A DNA stretch of 19,845 nt from CAZYMF01 sp964648215. Lineage in GTDB: Bacteria; Desulfobacterota; Binatia; HRBIN30; JACQVA1. Below the pieces are notes generated by a model that was not told where the DNA came from, made no database searches, and was given only the letters and a program-made list of their open reading frames with translations. The stretch lies in the NCBI GenBank assembly GCA_964648215.1, contig CAZYMF010000080.1:1-19845 (forward strand), in the 5' to 3' direction. Position numbers and translations under genes: made by a program. This document shows, piece by piece, positions 8,018-16,033 of the stretch. Every line of letters begins with the position of its first letter. Position 1 is the stretch's first letter.

Positions 8018-11000
8018 TCAGGGCGGAACGCCCTGCACCGCGTCCTGCCGCCGCAGGGCGGCGGCCTCGGACTCGCATCTCAGGGCGAGCGCGATCTCCT
8101 CGGCGAGCTGTTCCCAGCGGCGGTGCTTCCATCCGGGCAGCCTGCGTTCGTGTTCGCTGCCGCGCATGGCGGTTACGGCCGCGTGTGCCAGGGCCGGCGG
8201 GAGCTCTTTGAGCGCATAGTAGATGGCGTTGGCCGTGTCGCCGTCGCGACACTGCAGCCAGTACTGCGTCAGGCGGCGCGCCGCCTGTTCCGCCTCGCCG
8301 GCGGGAAGGGTCGGTACCAGCCGCACCAGCCCCCGCGCCGATTCTCCCCGCACTCCGGCGTCGGCATCCCGCAGACCGCGCAGGCAATAGGGGGCGGCAC
8401 GAGCGTCGCCCAGCAGGGACAGACCCTTGATGGCGTTGGTGCGGTTGATCGCGTCCTCGTCCGTGTCGAAGCGCTCGCGGAGGGGCTCGAACAGGTCCGG
8501 CGTCGGCATGGTCAGACATCCCGAGAGCGCCACGCCGCGCACCTTCGGATTGGGATCGCGCAGCAGACGAACGACGCCCGTGCGGGCCGCGGGTCCGCCG
8601 ATCCGAGCCAGGGCCTTGACGGTGGCGCTGCGCACCCAGTCGTCGCGGTCGCGAAGCACGTCGAGGAGCGCGGGAACGCTGCGCGGGTCGCCCAGCATGC
8701 CGAGGGCGTTGGCGACCGCGCCGCGGGTGGCGGCGTCCAGCTCGCGACTCGGCTGCAGGAGCGGCAGCAGCCCGCTCACCGCGGCCGCGTCCCCGATCAG
8801 GCCCAGAGCGGTGGCGGCGGCGCCGCGCACGGCGGCGTCGGGCTCCCGCTCCCGCTGCAGGCAGGCGAGCAGCGACGCGACCGCGCATCGGTCCCCCATC
8901 GCCCCGAGGGCGGTGGCGGCGGCGCCGCGTACGGCGGGCGCGGCCTCCTGCTCCGGGTGCAGACAGGCGAGCAGCCCCGCCACCGCGCGGCGATCGGCGA
9001 GGAGACCCAGGGCGGTGGCGGCGGCACCGCGCACGGCCGGGTCGGGCTCTCGCGGCGTCAGCGATCGCAGCAACGCCGGCACCGCAGCGGGATCGCCGAT
9101 GTGCCCGAGAGCGGTAGCGGCGGCGCCGCGCACGGCCGCGCTGCTTTCGCGGTCCGGCCGCAGGCGGACGCGCAGTGCCGCCACGGTGGTGCGATCGCCG
9201 ATCCAGCCCAGGGCGGTTGCCGCCGACCCGCGCACATCCGCGGCCGGATCCTGGCTCAGGCTGGTCAGCAGAGCCGGTACGGCGCGGCGGTCGCCGATCG
9301 AGCCGAGCGCCGTTGTCGCCGAGCCGCGCACGGCCGGGTCGGGCTCGTGGTCCTGTCGCAGGCTGTCGAGCAGGTTCGGCACGGCCTGGCGGTCGGCGAT
9401 CGAGCCGAGGGCGGTGGCGGCCGAGCCGCGAACGTTGGAAGCGGCGTCCTCTTTGAGGCTGCCGACCAGGGCGGGCACGGCCTGGCGGTCGGCGATCGAG
9501 CCGAGGGCGGTGGCGGCCGAGCCGCGAACGTTGGAAGCGGCGTCCTCTTTGAGACTGTCGACCAGGGCGGGCACGGCCTGGCGGTCGGCGATCGAGCCGA
9601 GGGCGGTAGCGGCAGAGCCGCGCGTGATCGGGTCCGGCTCGCGCTCGGCCCGCAGCGAGGTGACCAGCGCCGGTACCGCCCCCTGGTCGCCGGCCAGCCC
9701 CAGCCGCTTGGCGGCTGCCCCGCGGGTCTTGGCTGATCCGGCGCGATTGACCAGGGTTCGCCGGTCGTCGGCGATGCGCTGCGGTGAAACCCGGGCCGGG
9801 TGGCGTTGTCGCCGTTCGCCGCGCCGGTCCCTTCGTGCCTCCCGGCGCCGCGCGCTCTGAAAGGTCTCGGGAGTCAGGCGCCGCTGGCGCAGGAGGTGGA
9901 TCGCACGCTGAATCGCCGGGCGTTCCTTGACCGGAACGTTGGCGATCACGCTGCGCAGCCCCTCGATGGCCGCGGCCGGCACGAAGGCGAGCAGACCACG
10001 AACGGCTTCGTTGCGGCTGGGACGCGGTCCGTAGAGACACCTGGCGGTGGCGGCAAAGACGTTCTGCAGATCGGGGGCGGAGACGCGCCCGGGGTTGGCC
10101 GCCACCACCTGGCACCACAGCGCGATGCGCCCGCGCCGATGGCAGCCCTCGAGGATCTCCCGCACACCGGGCTCGTCGCGGAGGCCGGCGAGCTGGGCCA
10201 CGGTCTGTTCCCACTGCCGGCCGTACCAGAGAAACTCCGGCAGCTTGCCGATGTGAGCGAGAAAATGGGCGGCAAAGTGATCGGTCAGCCGCTCGTGGCT
10301 GAACACCAGGGCGTTGTCGTGACGTTCGAGGAGGTAGAGCTTGTCGGCGCGATCGAGAATGTCCTCCCACGACACCGGCTGTTGCAGACGCACGCTCTCC
10401 AGCGGCGCCGGGGAGAAGGGTGCGACCGACCGGGTGCTGACCGCGGGCAGGCTGTGCAGGCGCGTGTGCCAGGCGAGCGACGCCAGCGCGCGGCGAAAGG
10501 CGTCGCGGCCGAGCGCGTGGCCGTGGCCGTCGTCCACCCACTTCTTCTCGAAGAACAGCTGCAAGACCTCGGACACCGAGCGCGGCACCGGCGCGCCGCG
10601 GCGGGCGACGAAGATCTCCAGCAGGATCGACAGCAAATGCGGGTTGGAGGCCATGTGGTACAAGCCGCCGGCGCGCAGGTACGAGAGAAACTCCTCCCCG
10701 TTCACCTCCGGATGGCGCGCGACGAGCGCCGCGATGTGCTCCTCGTCGAAGGGGAGAAGCATCACCTCGACCGAGGGACGCGCCAGATCCAGCGGCGGCC
10801 GCCAGGCGACAGGGATCGGCGACCTGGAGGTGGCCAGCACGGCGCAGCGTTCGCGGCCACCGACGAGGCCGCGCACCACCTCCTTCACGCTCTCTCCCGC
10901 CGCCGCTTCAATCTCGTTGAGGCCGTCGATCAGCAGCAGCAGCCGGCGCTCGGCATCGAGGGTGCGCAGATCCCGGTCCGAAATGAGCTCGTGCGGCAGC

Positions 11001-11344
11001 GCCCGGCGGAGTATTGCCGAGCGCGTGCGTGCGTGCGCCAGCGTCTGGAGGTTGATGCCCACCGGCAGCAGCGGCGGATCGAAGCGCGTCGCGCTCTCGC
11101 TCAGCGCCCAGCACAGAACGGTCTTGCCGCTTCCCGGGCCGCCGAGCAGAAAGACGGTGCGGCCGGGCCGGATCACGGCGCCGAGGTGATCGGGGAGATC
11201 CTGCAGCACGAGCCGCGAGCCCGCCGCGCCGTCGTGGGGATTTTCGATCACCGATGCCGGCGGCGAGACGAAACGATGAAAGCTGCGGCTCGAGCGAACC
11301 CGTTCCGCAAGCGATTCCAGAATATACCCGAGACGAGTCTCCAT
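8018..11344 (-). CDS. NACHT/STAND NTPase with C-terminal HEAT repeats
   Basis: This 1108-aa protein is of the signal-transduction NTPase type. A short N-terminus (1-60) holds no recognisable effector. The NACHT core has Walker A GGPGSGKT (68-75), Walker B RLLLLIDGLNEI (134-145) and a sensor-like AVLATSRSP (168-176). A helical/winged region follows with ASNPHLLSILLEIF (232-245) and the NACHT hallmark LVFSHERLTDHFAAHFL (346-362). After an Arg-rich linker (about 488-530) come about 14 HEAT/PBS-lyase-type repeats of 31-32 residues (about 538-1010), each with the core RGSAATALG followed by IGDRRAVPALL. A tail of about 90 residues closes it. STAND proteins oligomerise on ligand sensing through the repeat arm; bacterial NACHT proteins include antiphage sensors. 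No partner effector gene lies beside it. Two repeats are almost identical in DNA, so the arm expanded recently. The ATG at 11344 is the only plausible start; no strong ribosome site is seen. Confidence 0.88.
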   Translation of the reverse strand: METRLGYILESLAERVRSSRSFHRFVSPPASVIENPHDGAAGSRLVLQDLPDHLGAVIRPGRTVFLLGGPGSGKTVLCWALSESATRFDPPLLPVGINLQTLAHARTRSAILRRALPHELISDRDLRTLDAERRLLLLIDGLNEIEAAAGESVKEVVRGLVGGRERCAVLATSRSPIPVAWRPPLDLARPSVEVMLLPFDEEHIAALVARHPEVNGEEFLSYLRAGGLYHMASNPHLLSILLEIFVARRGAPVPRSVSEVLQLFFEKKWVDDGHGHALGRDAFRRALASLAWHTRLHSLPAVSTRSVAPFSPAPLESVRLQQPVSWEDILDRADKLYLLERHDNALVFSHERLTDHFAAHFLAHIGKLPEFLWYGRQWEQTVAQLAGLRDEPGVREILEGCHRRGRIALWCQVVAANPGRVSAPDLQNVFAATARCLYGPRPSRNEAVRGLLAFVPAAAIEGLRSVIANVPVKERPAIQRAIHLLRQRRLTPETFQSARRREARRDRRGERRQRHPARVSPQRIADDRRTLVNRAGSAKTRGAAAKRLGLAGDQGAVPALVTSLRAEREPDPITRGSAATALGSIADRQAVPALVDSLKEDAASNVRGSAATALGSIADRQAVPALVGSLKEDAASNVRGSAATALGSIADRQAVPNLLDSLRQDHEPDPAVRGSATTALGSIGDRRAVPALLTSLSQDPAADVRGSAATALGWIGDRTTVAALRVRLRPDRESSAAVRGAAATALGHIGDPAAVPALLRSLTPREPDPAVRGAAATALGLLADRRAVAGLLACLHPEQEAAPAVRGAAATALGAMGDRCAVASLLACLQREREPDAAVRGAAATALGLIGDAAAVSGLLPLLQPSRELDAATRGAVANALGMLGDPRSVPALLDVLRDRDDWVRSATVKALARIGGPAARTGVVRLLRDPNPKVRGVALSGCLTMPTPDLFEPLRERFDTDEDAINRTNAIKGLSLLGDARAAPYCLRGLRDADAGVRGESARGLVRLVPTLPAGEAEQAARRLTQYWLQCRDGDTANAIYYALKELPPALAHAAVTAMRGSEHERRLPGWKHRRWEQLAEEIALALRCESEAAALRRQDAVQGVPP
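8019..8035 (-). other. Hairpin overlapping the NACHT-gene stop codon
   Basis: CAGGGCG and CGCCCTG form a 7-bp stem with a 3-base loop covering the last codons and TGA of the gene. There is no T-tract. It may mark the mRNA end. Confidence 0.35.
9385..9576 (-). repeat. Two 96-bp near-identical tandem HEAT-repeat units
   Basis: Units 9385-9480 and 9481-9576 differ at only two positions by eye (gaggctgcc versus gagactgtc). They encode two 32-aa repeats beginning SIADRQAVPALV. The following unit from 9577 shares its first 30 or so bases with them and then diverges. Other repeats of the gene are similar mainly at protein level. This is a recent tandem duplication inside the coding region. Confidence 0.9.
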
Positions 11345-11536
11345 CGGCCGGCCAGCATCTGCGGACGCGATCCCGGGGGCGAGATGGAGGGAGGATCAGG
11401 AAGGGCGGTAGGCGATGAAGCGGCAAGGCTCGCGTGACCGAAAACCCCGAGACGCCACAGCGATCTTGAATAGCCGCAGGGTAGGGCAAGGAGGAGGCGG
11501 GATCAAGTACCGGGCAATCTTTTGACTAGCGGGCAA
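11345..11536. other. Noncoding leader of the NACHT gene with a direct repeat
   Basis: The 192-base gap holds the direct repeat CGGGCAATC at 11511-11519 and 11530-11538, 19 bases apart, the second copy overlapping the PfkB-gene stop. On the minus strand TTGATC (about 11503-11508) and TACCCT lie 17 bases apart and could be a weak promoter. Nothing else is recognised. Confidence 0.35.
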
Positions 11537-12457
11537 TCATTGTTCCCCGCCGCAAAGGGACAAAGCATCGGCCAGGCCGGGGATTCCCGGCCTGGCGCCG
11601 AGGCGGGCGCACTTGAGGGCGGCGGCCGCCGTGGCGAAGCGCAGCGTTTGCGCCAACGGCCAGGCGCGGAGCAGCCCGTAGATGCAGCCGGCGTGGAACA
11701 CGTCGCCGGCCCCGGTGGTGTCGACCACCGGCACGCGGAAGGCGGGGACGTAGTGCAGATCACCCTCGGCGAGCGCGAGCGCGCCGCCGGCACCGAGCGT
11801 GACGCCGACGAAGGACGGGCCCAGGGCGGCGGCGCGGCGCCGCGCCCGGCGCAGCTCGCTCCCCCCGGTGAGACGGGGCAACACGTCCGCCGAGACGATC
11901 AGCACGTCGGTCAGATCGAGGAGCTCGGCCACGCCCGGCCCCGGCCCGTCGATGTCGAGCACCGTGGTGATCCCCGCCTCGCGCGCCCAACGCGCGGCCA
12001 GCAGCGTCGCCGCCACGTCGTAGGCGTCGAGCAGCAGCACCCGACCCGCCGTCAGGTGATCGCGACGAAGCTCGTCGGGGCGCATCGCCAGCTCTTCCGG
12101 GCGTTGCCAGATCACCGAACGCTCGCCGGTGACACGGTCGATCAGGATCACCGATACGTGATGGCCGACACCGGCGCGGGTGCGGCAGCCCGACAGGTCG
12201 ATACCCTCGCCCGCCAGCGACGCGCGCGAATCGGCGCCGTCGCGATCGCCGCCGAAGCAACCGACGTACGCGGTCGCCAGGCCCCAGCGCTGCAGCGCCA
12301 CCAACGCCGTCGGCACCTGGCCGCCGGCCTGGCGCTCGTACGCGTCCATCCGCTGCTTGGAATCGAGCCGGGGATGACGCGCCACCACGCAGAGATGGTC
12401 GATGGTGTTCAGGCCGAAGCCGACGACGTCCACGCGCTTGCGGTTACTCTCGTTCAT
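11537..12457 (-). CDS. PfkB-family carbohydrate kinase
   Basis: This is a ribokinase-fold kinase of 306 aa that phosphorylates a sugar or nucleoside-type hydroxyl. The second PfkB signature, DTTGAGDVFHAG, lies at 246-257, with Asp252 as catalytic base. The N-terminal signature region is QAGGQVPTALVALQRWG (43-59), where the usual Gly-Gly-x-x-x-Asn is modified (GGQVPT). Length and order are standard. The substrate cannot be told: ribokinase, adenosine kinase and ketogluconate kinase types all remain possible. The ATG at 12457 overlaps the stop of the upstream DUF1573 gene by four bases (ATGA), showing translational coupling. Confidence 0.9.
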   Translation of the reverse strand: MNESNRKRVDVVGFGLNTIDHLCVVARHPRLDSKQRMDAYERQAGGQVPTALVALQRWGLATAYVGCFGGDRDGADSRASLAGEGIDLSGCRTRAGVGHHVSVILIDRVTGERSVIWQRPEELAMRPDELRRDHLTAGRVLLLDAYDVAATLLAARWAREAGITTVLDIDGPGPGVAELLDLTDVLIVSADVLPRLTGGSELRRARRRAAALGPSFVGVTLGAGGALALAEGDLHYVPAFRVPVVDTTGAGDVFHAGCIYGLLRAWPLAQTLRFATAAAALKCARLGARPGIPGLADALSLCGGEQ

Positions 12458-13500
12458 GGCTCGCGCTTTCGAACCTGGCCGGAGACCCGCACGCGGAGCG
12501 CCGGCTGCGCCGGATCGTCGGTGTGGATCTCGATACGGCCGGCGAAATGCCCGGGCGGCAGCGCCGCGTTCAAGGCCACCCGCACGCGGTACCGGCGCCC
12601 GTCCTCGACCGTCTGCACGTCGGCCCGCGCAAAGGAGCCCGATACGCTCGCCCCGGTGACGTGGGCGAGGCCCTGCCCCTGGTTCTCGACGAGCAGCGTA
12701 CGCTCGCTGGTCTCTCCCTGCGCGACCTGGCCGAAGCTGATCTCGCGCGGGCTCACCACCAGATCCCCGTCCACGAACCCGACCACCGCGACCGTCACCG
12801 CCGGATGGCGGGGACTGGTGCTGCGGATGCGGACGTTCTCGGAGAAGCGCCCGACGGGCGCATCGGGCCTGATGGCGACGGCGAGATCCTGCGACCCATC
12901 TCCCGACGGCGCCGGCTGCAGACTGGCCTGCAGCACGCGCGCGTTGTCCGCGTCCACGCGCAGCATGATCGCGGCGCCGGTGTAGAGGTGGGACTCGTTC
13001 TCCGAGCGCTCGCCGCGCCGGAGATGCCCGACGTAGAGGGAAGGCGGATCGGCCACGACGTCGGGCGTGACGTCGGCTGCCAGCGTCAGCGTGGTCACCC
13101 GCTGCGCCGGATCGTTGCTGTACACCGTGATGCTGGGCCGGATCGGCCCGTGCGCCCGCTCGGTGTCGCAGCGCACGTCGATCGACCCTCCGGCTCCCGG
13201 TGCCACGGCCGTTCGCGGCTCCGCGACGGCGGTGCAGTCACAGGACGTCTTCAGGTTGTCGATGGCAAGGACGCTGCCGCCGGCGTTGCGAAACGCGAAG
13301 CGGTGCTGCAGCGGCGTCCCCTGGTCGACCGTGCCGGCCGCCGCCGTCGGCGAGGCGAAGACGAGGTGCGGCGGTTGCGGCGGAGCTCCGTTCTCGGGGG
13401 CGCACGCGGCCAGAGCCGGCAGCAGGCACAGGGCCAGGCGGGCGCCTCGGGCCCAGGCAGCGCGCCACGGCCTGCGGGCACGGCGATCGTCGCAGTTCAG
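12454..13500 (-). CDS. DUF1573-type lipoprotein, start unresolved
   Basis: The protein has a lipoprotein-type signal (ARGARLALCLLPALAAC, with a lipobox Cys at about residue 33 if counted from 13500). Immunoglobulin-like DUF1573 domains follow: the first has the hallmark LKTSCDCTAVAEP, and a later one reads VSPREISFGQVAQGETSERT. Such proteins sit on the periplasmic or outer face of the cell envelope; function is unknown. No ATG, GTG or TTG exists in this frame upstream of the signal. CTG at 13500 is the nearest possible codon. A good ribosome site with ATG at 13565 is in another frame and meets a stop at 13497. A one-base error or a real frameshift near 13500 would join them. The gene overlaps the PfkB start by four bases. 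Confidence 0.65.
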   Translation of the reverse strand: MNCDDRRARRPWRAAWARGARLALCLLPALAACAPENGAPPQPPHLVFASPTAAAGTVDQGTPLQHRFAFRNAGGSVLAIDNLKTSCDCTAVAEPRTAVAPGAGGSIDVRCDTERAHGPIRPSITVYSNDPAQRVTTLTLAADVTPDVVADPPSLYVGHLRRGERSENESHLYTGAAIMLRVDADNARVLQASLQPAPSGDGSQDLAVAIRPDAPVGRFSENVRIRSTSPRHPAVTVAVVGFVDGDLVVSPREISFGQVAQGETSERTLLVENQGQGLAHVTGASVSGSFARADVQTVEDGRRYRVRVALNAALPPGHFAGRIEIHTDDPAQPALRVRVSGQVRKREP

Positions 13501-13562
13501 AAGGCAGACCCCGTCTGCGGCCGCCGCATCGTGGTGGAAGAGCCGTTGCCGCCATCGTTCGT

Positions 13563-13575
13563 CATCGAGCCTCCC
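13563..13575 (-). promoter_or_regulatory. Ribosome site and ATG out of frame with the lipoprotein
   Basis: On the minus strand GGGAGG (13575-13570) lies four bases before ATG (13565-13563). The frame opened here (MTNDGGNGSSTTMRRPQTG) has high third-position GC over its 22 codons but ends at TGA (13499-13497). It is probably the true start of the DUF1573 gene, displaced by a one-base shift. Confidence 0.5.
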
Positions 13576-13623
13576 TAGTGGATTGGCGGCGAGGGAGTCA
13601 ATGTCGGCCGGGGAGCGTGGTGG

Positions 13624-13667
13624 CCGCCAACGACCGTGGAGAGCGGCCCGTCGGCCTTCGTTGGCGG
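13624..13667. promoter_or_regulatory. 10-bp inverted repeat overlapping the mutS2 -35 box
   Basis: CCGCCAACGA (13624-13633) and TCGTTGGCGG (13658-13667) are perfect inverted copies. The right half covers the TTGGCG -35 element of the mutS2 promoter. It could be an operator for this divergent region or simply a hairpin. Confidence 0.4.
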
Positions 13668-13696
13668 GCCGGCGATCGCTGGCTATACTCCCGGCC
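13661..13696 (+). promoter_or_regulatory. Sigma-70-like promoter of mutS2
   Basis: TTGGCG (13661-13666) and TATACT (13684-13689) are separated by the ideal 17 bases. The expected transcription start, about seven bases past the -10, coincides with the GTG start codon at 13697, so the mRNA would be leaderless. Confidence 0.6.
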
Positions 13697-16033
13697 GTGC
13701 GATCGCGGGACTTGGAAGCGTTGCAGTTCGACCGCGTGCGAGCGGAGCTGGGGACCTTTGCCTGCTCCGCCCCGGGCCAGGAGGCCTGTCGTGGCATTGC
13801 GCCGACGAGCTCGCTCGCCGACGCCTGCGCCGAGCTCGATCGCACCTGGGAGTACCACCGCTGGCTGGAGCGCCAGGGCGGCGCCCCGGTCGGCGAGTTT
13901 CCCGACATTCGTCCGGCGCTGAAGAGCGCCGCCCATCCCGGCTTCGTCCTCGATGCCGCCGCGCTGCTGGCCGTTCGCAGCGTTCTCCAGGTCGCCCGCC
14001 ACGCGCGCTCGGCCCTGGCCCGCCAGGCCGAGGCGTTGTCGGGCCTCGCCGACCTGCCGGTGCAGCTGCAGCCGCTGCCCGGTCTGCTGGCGGCGCTGGA
14101 GCGCGCGCTCGACGAGCACGGCGCGGTGACCGACGACGCCAGCGACGAGCTGGCGACCGTGCGCCGAACCCTGCGCCGTCTGCGCGACCAGGTCACCCGC
14201 CGGCTCGAGGATCTGCTCAACCGTCCCGGCCTGGCCGACGTCATCGCCGAGCAGTACGTCACCCTGCGCAACAACCGCTTCGTCATCCCGGTGAAGGTTT
14301 CCCACGCCGCGCGCGTCTCCGGCGTGGTGCAGGACCGCTCGGTCTCGGGCGAGACCGTCTTCGTCGAGCCGCTTTTCGCCGTCGATCTCAACAACCAGCT
14401 GATGATGGCAGCCCGCGAGGAGGAGGCCATCGTACGGCGCATCCTCGCGGACCTCACCGACCTGGTGCGCCAGGAGATCGCCGCGATCGGCGCCAGCTTC
14501 GCCGCCCTGGTGGCGCTCGACGTGCTCACGGCCAAATCCCGCTTCGCCCGGCGCTACCGCTGCACGCAACCGCTGCTCGGCGCGGACCAGGTACGCCTGC
14601 GCCAGGCGCGCCATCCGCTGCTGCTCTTCAGCGACCGCCCGGTGACGCCCGTCGACCTGCTCGTTCCCCCGGGCCAGCACAGCCTGGTGATCACCGGTCC
14701 GAACACCGGCGGCAAGACCGTCGCGCTCAAGGCCGTCGGCCTGCTGGCGTTGATGGCCCAGAGCGGGATGCTGCTGCCGGTCGCCGAGGAGAGCTGCCTG
14801 CCCTGCTTCACCGGCGTGTTCGCCGACGTCGGCGACGCGCAGAGCATCGAGCACAACCTGTCGACCTTCTCGGCCCACATGGCCAACCTCACCGACGTGC
14901 TGTCGCACGATCTCCAGGGAGCGCTGGTGCTGCTCGACGAGCCCGGCGTCGGCACCGACCCGGACGAAGGCGCGGCGCTGGCCATCGGCCTGCTGCAGGC
15001 GATCGAGGCCGCCGGCGCGCGCGCGGTGCTGACCACGCACGGCAACCCGGTGAAGATCTTCGCCTTGAGCCGCGGCTCGTGCGTGACCGCCGCCGTCGAC
15101 TTCGACGTGGCGACGCTGACCCCGCGCTATCGCCTCAGCTACCACTCGCTGGGCGAGAGCCTGGCGCTGCCGATCGCCGAGCGCCTGGGTCTGCCCGCCG
15201 CGGTGCTGGCCGCGGCGCGCGCGGCCCAGTCGGAGCAGTCGAAGGCCTTCGGCGCCGCCGTGGCGCGGCTGGAGGAGAGCCGCCGGCATTTCGAAGCGCG
15301 GCACGCGGAAGCCGATGCCCGCGCGCAGACGCTGGCCGAGCAGCAGCGGGAGAGTGCGCAGCTCCTCGCCGAGCTGCGCGAACGGCGCCAGCAACGCTGG
15401 CGCGAGGAGCTGGCGGCCGCCCGCGCCTTCGTGCGCTCGGTGAAGGAGCAGGGGCGCGAGCTGCTGGCCGAGGTGGAGCGCGGCGCCGCCGATCGGCGCG
15501 CCCTGGCCGAGTTCGCGGCCCGCCAGGAGCAGGCCATCGCCGCGCAGGCGGCGGCGACCGGAGACGTCGAGGAGGAGCAGCCGGTGGCCAGCGGCCCGCT
15601 GCGCGTGGGCGACACCGTCGCCGTGGGCGCGGGAATCAGCGGGCAGCTCCTCTCCGTGCGCGGCGAGCGCGCGTGGATCCAGCGCGGCAGCATGCGTTTC
15701 GAGGTGCCGGCGGCGCAGCTGCGCAAGGTCGGCGCGGCGAGCGCGGCCGTCGCGCCAACCCGTGTCAGCCTTCCGGTCGGCCGCGAGGCGCCCACCGAGA
15801 TCACCCTCATCGGTCTGCGCGCCCGCGAAGCCCTCGATCGGCTCGATTCCTTCCTCGACCGGGCCGCCAGCGCGCAGCACGCGTCGGTGCGGGTGATCCA
15901 CGGGATCGGCAGCGGCGCGCTGCGGCGGGCGGTGCAGGAGTATCTGTCGGCGTCCCCCTACTGCGACAGCTTCCGCGGCGGCGAGCCCCCCGAAGGCGGC
16001 GCCGGGGTCACCGTCGTGACGCTGGCCGGGTGA
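13697..16033 (+). CDS. mutS2: Endonuclease MutS2
   Basis: This 778-aa MutS2-family ATPase is linked in other bacteria to suppression of recombination and to rescue of collided ribosomes. The N-terminal core/clamp domains (1-320) include RNNRFVIPVKVSHAARVSGV and DRSVSGETVFVEP (213-225), typical of MutS2 and absent from MutS1. The ATPase has Walker A GPNTGGKT (334-341), DAQSIEHNLSTFS (380-392) and Walker B LVLLDEPGVGTDP. A long coiled coil (about 510-620) follows, then a KOW-like segment. The C-terminal Smr domain (about 695-778) keeps VRVIHGIGSGALRRAV. The usual LDLRG at the start of Smr is ITLIG here. GTG 13697 was chosen because it matches the family N-terminus and length; longer frames begin in the divergent gene. 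No ribosome site precedes it. Confidence 0.93.
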   Translation: MRSRDLEALQFDRVRAELGTFACSAPGQEACRGIAPTSSLADACAELDRTWEYHRWLERQGGAPVGEFPDIRPALKSAAHPGFVLDAAALLAVRSVLQVARHARSALARQAEALSGLADLPVQLQPLPGLLAALERALDEHGAVTDDASDELATVRRTLRRLRDQVTRRLEDLLNRPGLADVIAEQYVTLRNNRFVIPVKVSHAARVSGVVQDRSVSGETVFVEPLFAVDLNNQLMMAAREEEAIVRRILADLTDLVRQEIAAIGASFAALVALDVLTAKSRFARRYRCTQPLLGADQVRLRQARHPLLLFSDRPVTPVDLLVPPGQHSLVITGPNTGGKTVALKAVGLLALMAQSGMLLPVAEESCLPCFTGVFADVGDAQSIEHNLSTFSAHMANLTDVLSHDLQGALVLLDEPGVGTDPDEGAALAIGLLQAIEAAGARAVLTTHGNPVKIFALSRGSCVTAAVDFDVATLTPRYRLSYHSLGESLALPIAERLGLPAAVLAAARAAQSEQSKAFGAAVARLEESRRHFEARHAEADARAQTLAEQQRESAQLLAELRERRQQRWREELAAARAFVRSVKEQGRELLAEVERGAADRRALAEFAARQEQAIAAQAAATGDVEEEQPVASGPLRVGDTVAVGAGISGQLLSVRGERAWIQRGSMRFEVPAAQLRKVGAASAAVAPTRVSLPVGREAPTEITLIGLRAREALDRLDSFLDRAASAQHASVRVIHGIGSGALRRAVQEYLSASPYCDSFRGGEPPEGGAGVTVVTLAG

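Noticed and set aside
9385..9700. Regular repeats that could suggest a CRISPR or minisatellite array
   Set aside because: The units are 96 bp, contiguous with no spacers, in frame, and encode HEAT repeats of the NACHT protein.
7719..10541. Long minus-strand frame (940 codons) overlapping the NACHT gene
   Set aside because: It is out of frame with the NACHT-HEAT protein, has Arg/Pro-rich low-complexity sequence and no motif. It is a shadow that also crosses the PNPOx-fold gene.
13067..13696. N-terminal extension of MutS2 to 988 aa
   Set aside because: The extension lies antisense to the DUF1573 gene, lacks MutS2 similarity, and crosses the mutS2 promoter. GTG 13697 gives the normal family length.
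13566..14535. Extension of the DUF1573 frame into the mutS2 region
   Set aside because: Sequence upstream of 13565 is antisense to mutS2, Arg/Ser-rich and without motifs. The frame is open only because of high GC.
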